The position numbers and the translations under genes are program-made. The notes below the pieces were generated by a model. It had not been told where the DNA came from. It ran no database searches and was given only the letters and a program-made list of their open reading frames with translations. A stretch of 9,955 nt of DNA from Promethearchaeota archaeon (GTDB lineage Archaea; Asgardarchaeota; Lokiarchaeia; Sigynarchaeales; SOKP01). The number at the start of each line of letters is the position of its first letter. The first letter of the stretch is position 1. Location of the stretch: contig JAEOTW010000057.1 of the NCBI GenBank assembly GCA_016839655.1, positions 1 through 9,955 on the forward strand. The letters are read 5' to 3'. Positions 5,626 through 9,955 of this stretch are shown here, piece after piece.

Positions 5626-7194
5626 ATGACTGAGCAAATTGCGAAACAGGCCATTAATGAGTCTTATGATGTCGTTATTATTGGAGCGGGAAATGGCGGA
5701 TTAACTGCTGCTACTACTCTAGCTATGAATGGAGCAAAAGTACTCCTTTTAGAGCAACATAATTTACCGGGAGGTTTTGCTTCAAGTTTTGTTAGAGGTA
5801 GATTCGAGTTTGAAACTTCGTTACACGAAATGGATGAATATGGTCCAGAATCGAATAAAGGAGCAGTTAAAAGATTATTTGAAAATAGATATAACTTAGA
5901 TATTGAAATGGTGAGAGTACCTGAAGCATATAGATTAATTATCACGGATCCAGAAGATAAAGTAGATGTTACCATGCCATTTGGTGTTGAAATTTTTCTA
6001 GATAAATTAGAAAAAGAAGTTCCAGGATGTAGGGAATCAGTACAGAAATTTTTTGATATCGCTCGAGAAATTAGAAATGCATTTCAATATTTTATGAAAA
6101 CACGAGGTCGTCCCGATCAACAAGTTCTTTTCAAAGAATATACAAACTTTCTAAAAACTGCTCCATATACTAATCAAGAAGTTCAAGAAACTCTCGGAAT
6201 TCCTAAAAAAGCCCAAGATATTCTTAATGCATATTGGTGTTATTTAGGGTTACCTACGAATAGAGTAACCTTCACATTATTTGCTATGATGATCTTTACT
6301 TATTTAGACTTTGGAGGTTATATTCCAATAAATCGTTCACATGGATATACTACTGCATTAGATGCGAAAATAAGAGAATTTGGAGGAAGAATTGAGTATA
6401 ATACTAAGGTCGAAAATATTATTGTAGAAAAAGGTAGAATAGTGGGCGTTGAGACATCGAAAGGAGACAAAATTAAAACACATAATGTAATTTCAAATGC
6501 TTCTCCAACAATAGTTTACAATAGACTTATTCACCCAAAATCTGAAGTACCTGAAATTGCAATTAAGGAGGTCAATGCTAGGGTCCATGGACTTGCGGGA
6601 TTTGTTGTATATTTAGGTTTAGATGCATCAGCAGAGGAATTAGGCCTTAAAGAATATAGTTATTTTATTATGGATGGAAGCAGTGAAAAAATATATGAAT
6701 CCTGGAGTAAACTTCAAACTCCAACTGGTCAAGCAACAGTATGCTTAAATAATGCGCTTCCTAATTGTTCTCCTCCAGGTACATCTATTCTATTTATTAC
6801 AACTTTATTCAAACCAGAAGTATGGTATGACGTAAAACCTGAAGATTATGTTGATTTAAAAAATAAAATTGCAAAGGAATTAATTGAACAATTTGAAGAT
6901 GCTACAGGAGTCTCTTTAAAAGATCATATAGAAGAAATTGAAATAGCTACACCTATAACTTTTGCAAGGTTCACAAGAACTTATAATGGTGGTATATATG
7001 GATATGAAATGGAACCATGGGATTCTATTATAGCTAGATTCATGTCAATGGGAGAAGATAAGCATATTGAAGGTTTAGAATTTGCTGGCGGATACGGTAG
7101 AAGAGGGCATGGATATAATTCTTCAATAGGTTCTGGGAATGTAGCTGCTTTATATACTTTAGCAGAACTAAAAAAAGAGGGTGTAATAAAATGA
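5626..7194 (+). CDS. Phytoene desaturase / retinol saturase-like FAD oxidoreductase
   Basis: This 522-residue flavoprotein belongs to the CrtI/CrtISO/RetSat-like amine-oxidoreductase family. Its N-terminal Rossmann motif is VVIIGAGNGGLTAA (glycines at 20, 22, 24 and 25). E43 in LLEQ follows for the FAD ribose, then NLPGGFASSF at 46-55 as in phytoene desaturases. The family's C-terminal FAD motif appears as GLEFAGGYGRRGHGYNSSIGSG near residues 484-505. A central substrate region carries GLPTNRVTF and several aromatic and hydrophobic stretches. Members desaturate, isomerise or saturate polyenes and other hydrophobic C=C bonds. No phytoene synthase or other carotenoid gene is present here, so pigment synthesis should not be assumed. 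The gene overlaps the next by 4 bp (ATGA), so the two proteins are very probably co-translated partners. That partner can deliver electrons from NAD(P)H, favouring a reductase (saturase) role. Start 5626 is fixed by a strong SD. Confidence 0.8.
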   Translation: MTEQIAKQAINESYDVVIIGAGNGGLTAATTLAMNGAKVLLLEQHNLPGGFASSFVRGRFEFETSLHEMDEYGPESNKGAVKRLFENRYNLDIEMVRVPEAYRLIITDPEDKVDVTMPFGVEIFLDKLEKEVPGCRESVQKFFDIAREIRNAFQYFMKTRGRPDQQVLFKEYTNFLKTAPYTNQEVQETLGIPKKAQDILNAYWCYLGLPTNRVTFTLFAMMIFTYLDFGGYIPINRSHGYTTALDAKIREFGGRIEYNTKVENIIVEKGRIVGVETSKGDKIKTHNVISNASPTIVYNRLIHPKSEVPEIAIKEVNARVHGLAGFVVYLGLDASAEELGLKEYSYFIMDGSSEKIYESWSKLQTPTGQATVCLNNALPNCSPPGTSILFITTLFKPEVWYDVKPEDYVDLKNKIAKELIEQFEDATGVSLKDHIEEIEIATPITFARFTRTYNGGIYGYEMEPWDSIIARFMSMGEDKHIEGLEFAGGYGRRGHGYNSSIGSGNVAALYTLAELKKEGVIK

Positions 7195-8423
7195 ATGAAG
7201 AAAATAAGGAAAAATTTGTAATTACTGTCAAAAGTAATACTAAAGACTTATTTGCTTTTACCAAAATGGTTCCAAATAGAAAGAAAAGAATAGAAAAAGC
7301 TTCTAACGAACCAATTACAACTGATCCTATAAATGACCTTGCAAGAAAATTACATCCTGAAAGACAATATTTAACGATAAGTGAAATTAAAGATCAAACA
7401 AAATCAGCAAAAACTTTTAAATTAGTACCCGATCCTGAGTTAGGAACAAATGAATTAGCTTATTTCAGAGCTGGTCAATATTTAAGTTTAAAAGTTAAAG
7501 TAAATGATGTAGAAATCACAAGACCCTATTCTATATCCTCCTCACCTTCGGATGCATTGGAAGGATTTTATAATTTAACAATCCGAAAAGAAGAACACGG
7601 ATTTTTAACAAATTTTTTATGGGATAATTGGAAGGTTGGTACGAAAGTTGTAAGTTCTGGTCCTGAAGGATTCTTTTATTTTGATCCTCTGAGAGATTTT
7701 AAGAACATTGTGGGTATCGCAGGTGGATCTGGTATAACACCTTTTCGTTCATTGGCGAAAGCAATTATAGATGGAAAAATTGATGCTAAGCTAACAGTCT
7801 TGTATGGAAGTAGCGAGGAAGATGATATTATCTTTTATGAGGAGTTTAAAAAACTAGAGGAAGAACATTCTGATAAACTGAAAGTTATCCACGTATTAAG
7901 TTGTGATGCCGTTTCTTTAGAAGGATGCGAGAAAGGATTTATTACAGCAGATATTATTGAAAAATATTGTGATGTAAGAAAAAGCACATTTTTCATCTGT
8001 GGACCTCAAATAATGTATGAATTTGTGACAAAACAATTAGATAGATTTGAACTTCCTCAAAAAAGAATTCGAAAGGAGGCATTTGGTGAAATAAAAGATA
8101 TAATATACTATCCCGGTTTTCCAAAAGAAGTCGCTGAAAAAACTTTTAAAATTATAATTCAAATAGGAAACATATCAAAAGAAATTCCTGCTAAAGCTAC
8201 TGAGTCTGTTCTTGTTGCCTTAGAAAGAGCGAATTTAGCACCTCCATCAAAATGTCGATCTGGTGAATGTGGATTTTGTCGTTCTCTACTTATCTCAGGA
8301 GATATATATGTAAGCCCTATAAGTGATTGGAGGAAAGCAGCAGATAAAAAGTTTAATTACTTCCATCCATGTTACTCGTATCCGATATCTGATCTAGAGA
8401 TAAACGTTCCAAGACACGTATAA
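7191..8423 (+). CDS. NAD(P)H-dependent flavin reductase with C-terminal [2Fe-2S] ferredoxin domain
   Basis: This 410-residue soluble electron-transfer protein has three recognisable modules. Residues 60-165 form an FAD-binding beta-barrel with RPYSISSSP at 111-119. Residues 170-290 form the NAD(P)-binding domain with GIAGGSGITPFRS at 175-187 and FFICGP at 267-272. Residues 318-410 form a plant-type ferredoxin with C355, C360, C363 and C394 (Cx4Cx2Cx30C). The domain order is that of oxygenase reductases such as the vanillate demethylase type, and hydride should pass FAD to [2Fe-2S] to partner. The first 55 residues are an extra, basic, low-complexity extension with no motif I recognise, possibly for docking. 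Its ATG overlaps the TGA of the flavoenzyme gene, and GAGGGTG lies 7 nt upstream. No oxygenase is nearby, so the flavoenzyme is the obvious electron acceptor. Choice of NADH or NADPH cannot be read from the sequence. Confidence 0.88.
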   Translation: MNEENKEKFVITVKSNTKDLFAFTKMVPNRKKRIEKASNEPITTDPINDLARKLHPERQYLTISEIKDQTKSAKTFKLVPDPELGTNELAYFRAGQYLSLKVKVNDVEITRPYSISSSPSDALEGFYNLTIRKEEHGFLTNFLWDNWKVGTKVVSSGPEGFFYFDPLRDFKNIVGIAGGSGITPFRSLAKAIIDGKIDAKLTVLYGSSEEDDIIFYEEFKKLEEEHSDKLKVIHVLSCDAVSLEGCEKGFITADIIEKYCDVRKSTFFICGPQIMYEFVTKQLDRFELPQKRIRKEAFGEIKDIIYYPGFPKEVAEKTFKIIIQIGNISKEIPAKATESVLVALERANLAPPSKCRSGECGFCRSLLISGDIYVSPISDWRKAADKKFNYFHPCYSYPISDLEINVPRHV

Positions 8424-8434
8424 AATTAACATTT

Positions 8435-9316
8435 CTACTTTTTTTTCCATTTTAGTATTGATATAATAAGATTTTCCCTAGAAAGGTCATTTTGGGTCAA
8501 TTGGCTTATGATACTTTCTCTACCAAATAAGTTCTTTATTATTTTTTTCATCAGTTTTTTCCCAGAATATCCCTCCTGCTGGAGTTGGTCGTGATATTCA
8601 TAAACTCTAATCCATAAATTGTCAATCTCTTCCATTTTTTTAATTAAAATTTCTCTCCCTTGTAGTATGCCATTTCCAGCAGAGAAAATTAATAAATTTT
8701 TCATACCCTCAGTAAAATCGTACAGATTAGAAAGAGATTGATATATTAATGAGATATCCTCTTGAATATCACTATTCTTACCAAATATCATTTTATATTT
8801 TGGTTGTACAGCATCAGCTACAAAAGCCCATTGTTTTTTTTCTTCAATTAATGCCACTAATTCTGGAGCGTGTCCAGTCATAGGAAATAATTCAAACTTG
8901 TACTTTTTTGATTTTGTTATTATTGGTTTATCAATAAACTCACCATTTACAGGTAATAACTCTGGACCCCATGCGGCTTGTCGATATTCAGGATAAGTAT
9001 TACCTTTTTTTAAAAGTTCTATAGCTTTTTTACCAGTAAATATAGGTATTCCAAATTCTGTGTTTAACATATGAGCACCGCCAGCATGGTCTTCATGTGT
9101 ATGTGTAATAAAACATTTATCAATGATTTGATCAGGATTAAGAGATTTAACAAATTCCCTAAGATCATTCTCTCCACCAGGAGCGCCAGAGTCAATAAGA
9201 AGCCCATCAACCAAATAACAAGAGGTGAAATAGGGATAAGGCATTAATTCATTATCAGATGCCCACTCCCATTCTAAAATTTGGTTATTACAATGATACG
9301 ATATACGGACAACCAT
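8435..9316 (-). CDS. Metallo-beta-lactamase-fold hydrolase with altered last metal ligand
   Basis: This 293-residue soluble protein has the MBL-fold motifs in order. D42 lies in LLIDSGAPGG. THTHEDHAGG at 71-80 supplies H72, H74, D76 and H77. H149 lies in TGHAPE, and D168 in VADAV. The fifth motif, normally a His in a PGHG-like turn, appears as SAGNG at 212-216, with Asn215 at the expected position. The family includes glyoxalase II, lactonases, RNases and flavo-diiron relatives; the overall shape fits a glyoxalase II-like hydrolase. The substrate is unknown, and the Asn may weaken the second metal site. The C-terminal 75 residues are helical and end in KWKKK. The start is set by AGGAGA 8 nt upstream. 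It follows the ferredoxin-like gene by 42 bp on the same strand, so they are likely co-transcribed, and it converges on the redox operon. Confidence 0.85.
   Translation of the reverse strand: MVVRISYHCNNQILEWEWASDNELMPYPYFTSCYLVDGLLIDSGAPGGENDLREFVKSLNPDQIIDKCFITHTHEDHAGGAHMLNTEFGIPIFTGKKAIELLKKGNTYPEYRQAAWGPELLPVNGEFIDKPIITKSKKYKFELFPMTGHAPELVALIEEKKQWAFVADAVQPKYKMIFGKNSDIQEDISLIYQSLSNLYDFTEGMKNLLIFSAGNGILQGREILIKKMEEIDNLWIRVYEYHDQLQQEGYSGKKLMKKIIKNLFGRESIISQLTQNDLSRENLIISILKWKKK
8439..8446 (+). terminator. T8 run in the convergent junction
   Basis: Eight T lie 16 bp past the reductase stop and inside the 3' end of the opposing gene, where they encode its Lys-rich tail. It is a plausible plus-strand terminator for the redox operon in an 11-bp convergent gap that leaves no room for anything else. 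Confidence 0.35.
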
Positions 9317-9324
9317 AAATAGAA

Positions 9325-9330
9325 TCTCCT
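9325..9330 (-). promoter_or_regulatory. Shine-Dalgarno for the MBL-fold hydrolase
   Basis: On the minus strand AGGAGA sits 8 nt before the ATG at 9316-9314. This confirms the start and indicates independent translation initiation within the two-gene minus-strand unit. Confidence 0.6.
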
Positions 9331-9358
9331 ATTAAAGAATTGAATTTTTAAAAATAAT

Positions 9359-9955
9359 TTATTCTATTTCAACTTTTTTAGGAGGGATAAATACATGTCT
9401 AGGACCAGTCCTTTCAAGATGGATAGCTTCCTCAGGACAATGATGAGCACATATTCCGCATCCAATACATTTATCTTCACTAATAATGGCAATACTATCT
9501 TCTAAAGCAATTGTTTCCATGGGACATTTTTCTACACAAGTTCCACACCCTATGCAGGAATTCTCATCAACATGTGCTAAATAAGATGACATAGTATGTA
9601 TTGGAGCTGCACCACGATAATACATACTGATCATCCCACAACAACACTTACAACAATTACAGATTGCTTCAATTCCTTTTTTCGTATCTGAATGCACGTG
9701 AAATACTTTATGAACTAATCCTTCATTCTCTGCTTGTCTTAATATTTTAATAGCTTCTTCATTTGAAACAGGTCTACCAAAACCTTGTTCAATACCAAAT
9801 CTAGCTGTTTTATCAAAAAGGAAACAATTTTCTTTTGATGCTCCTAATTTGCATGGATCACCAATAAGATCTTTAGCATGACGGCAATAGCAATGAACTA
9901 AGGCGATATCATCGTATTCTTCAACATATTTTTTAATTTCTTCGAATGGCATTAC
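9359..9955 (-). CDS. Cysteine-rich 4Fe-4S ferredoxin-like protein (5' end probably outside window)
   Basis: At least 198 residues are visible. The frame is open to the right edge, and the first Met visible (codon 9952-9950) is preceded by an in-frame Val, so it may be internal. Order of parts: an N-terminal domain with HCYCRH at 20-25, GDPC at 31-34 and C43; a GFGRPVSNEEAIKILRQAENEGLVH helical segment at 57-81; and a dense cysteine cluster CNCCKCCCG at 98-106. Two classical [4Fe-4S] motifs follow: CIGCGTCVEKCP at 133-144 and CIGCGICAHHCP at 162-173. It should carry two low-potential clusters, and the CYC and CNCC regions probably bind at least one more. The protein resembles a known but functionally unassigned group of anaerobe ferredoxin-like proteins and is likely a cytoplasmic electron carrier or oxidoreductase subunit. 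It is upstream of, and probably co-transcribed with, the MBL-fold gene. Confidence 0.8.
   Translation of the reverse strand, partial: VMPFEEIKKYVEEYDDIALVHCYCRHAKDLIGDPCKLGASKENCFLFDKTARFGIEQGFGRPVSNEEAIKILRQAENEGLVHKVFHVHSDTKKGIEAICNCCKCCCGMISMYYRGAAPIHTMSSYLAHVDENSCIGCGTCVEKCPMETIALEDSIAIISEDKCIGCGICAHHCPEEAIHLERTGPRHVFIPPKKVEIE

Noticed and set aside
5664..5975. Minus-strand ORF of 103 codons
   Set aside because: Antisense to the FAD-binding domain, which is clearly the coding strand.
5626..7194. Carotenoid biosynthesis gene in the strict sense (crtI)
   Set aside because: No phytoene synthase or other pigment gene nearby, and the linked reductase argues for a reductive reaction; only the superfamily call is kept.
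7040..7264. Minus-strand ORF of 74 codons
   Set aside because: Antisense across the ATGA junction of the redox operon, where both plus-strand frames are motif-supported.
9638..9662. CNCCKCCCG as an HdrB-type CCG domain
   Set aside because: The long Cys spacing of CCG domains is not present; the cluster is far too compact.

Overview
The window is about 30% G+C and gene-dense, with no rRNA, tRNA or CRISPR array that I can see. It most likely comes from an archaeon, and an Asgard (Lokiarchaeia-like) genome is my best guess. Three things point that way: an AbrB-like DNA-binding domain fused to PhoU, which is characteristic of archaeal phosphate regulators; TATA-type promoter candidates with poly-T stretches at gene ends; and a mixture of Shine-Dalgarno-led and apparently SD-less genes with Lys/Ile/Asn-rich proteins. 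The archaeal call is fairly strong and the Asgard call is inference.

Left part (3-5453, plus strand): a phosphate locus. It opens with the C-terminal part of an alkaline-phosphatase-superfamily hydrolase. This is followed by a divergent DUF47/PhoU-like protein, a PiT-family phosphate transporter, a second and more canonical DUF47/PhoU-like protein, a small transglutaminase-like protein with a Cys-His-Asp triad, and an AbrB-PhoU phosphate regulator. Three different PhoU-fold proteins around one transporter suggest layered control of phosphate uptake. The second DUF47 gene has an odd 5' end: its recognisable reading frame starts upstream of any ATG, GTG or TTG.

Right part, plus strand (5626-8423): a two-gene redox operon with a 4-bp ATGA overlap. 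It encodes a phytoene-desaturase/retinol-saturase-like FAD oxidoreductase and a flavin/NAD(P)H reductase carrying its own C-terminal plant-type [2Fe-2S] domain. Together they look like a self-contained NAD(P)H-to-flavoenzyme electron chain. The substrate, possibly an isoprenoid or another lipid, is unknown. A strong SD and an upstream inverted repeat mark the start of the operon.

Right edge, minus strand (8435-9955): a polyferredoxin-like protein, cut by the window edge, sits upstream of a metallo-beta-lactamase-fold hydrolase that has Asn where the last metal-binding His is normally found. These converge tail-to-tail with the redox operon, only 11 bp apart. No gene-free stretch exceeds 300 bases; the longest, 3427-3665, holds a weak hairpin, a possible antisense ORF remnant and a promoter candidate.
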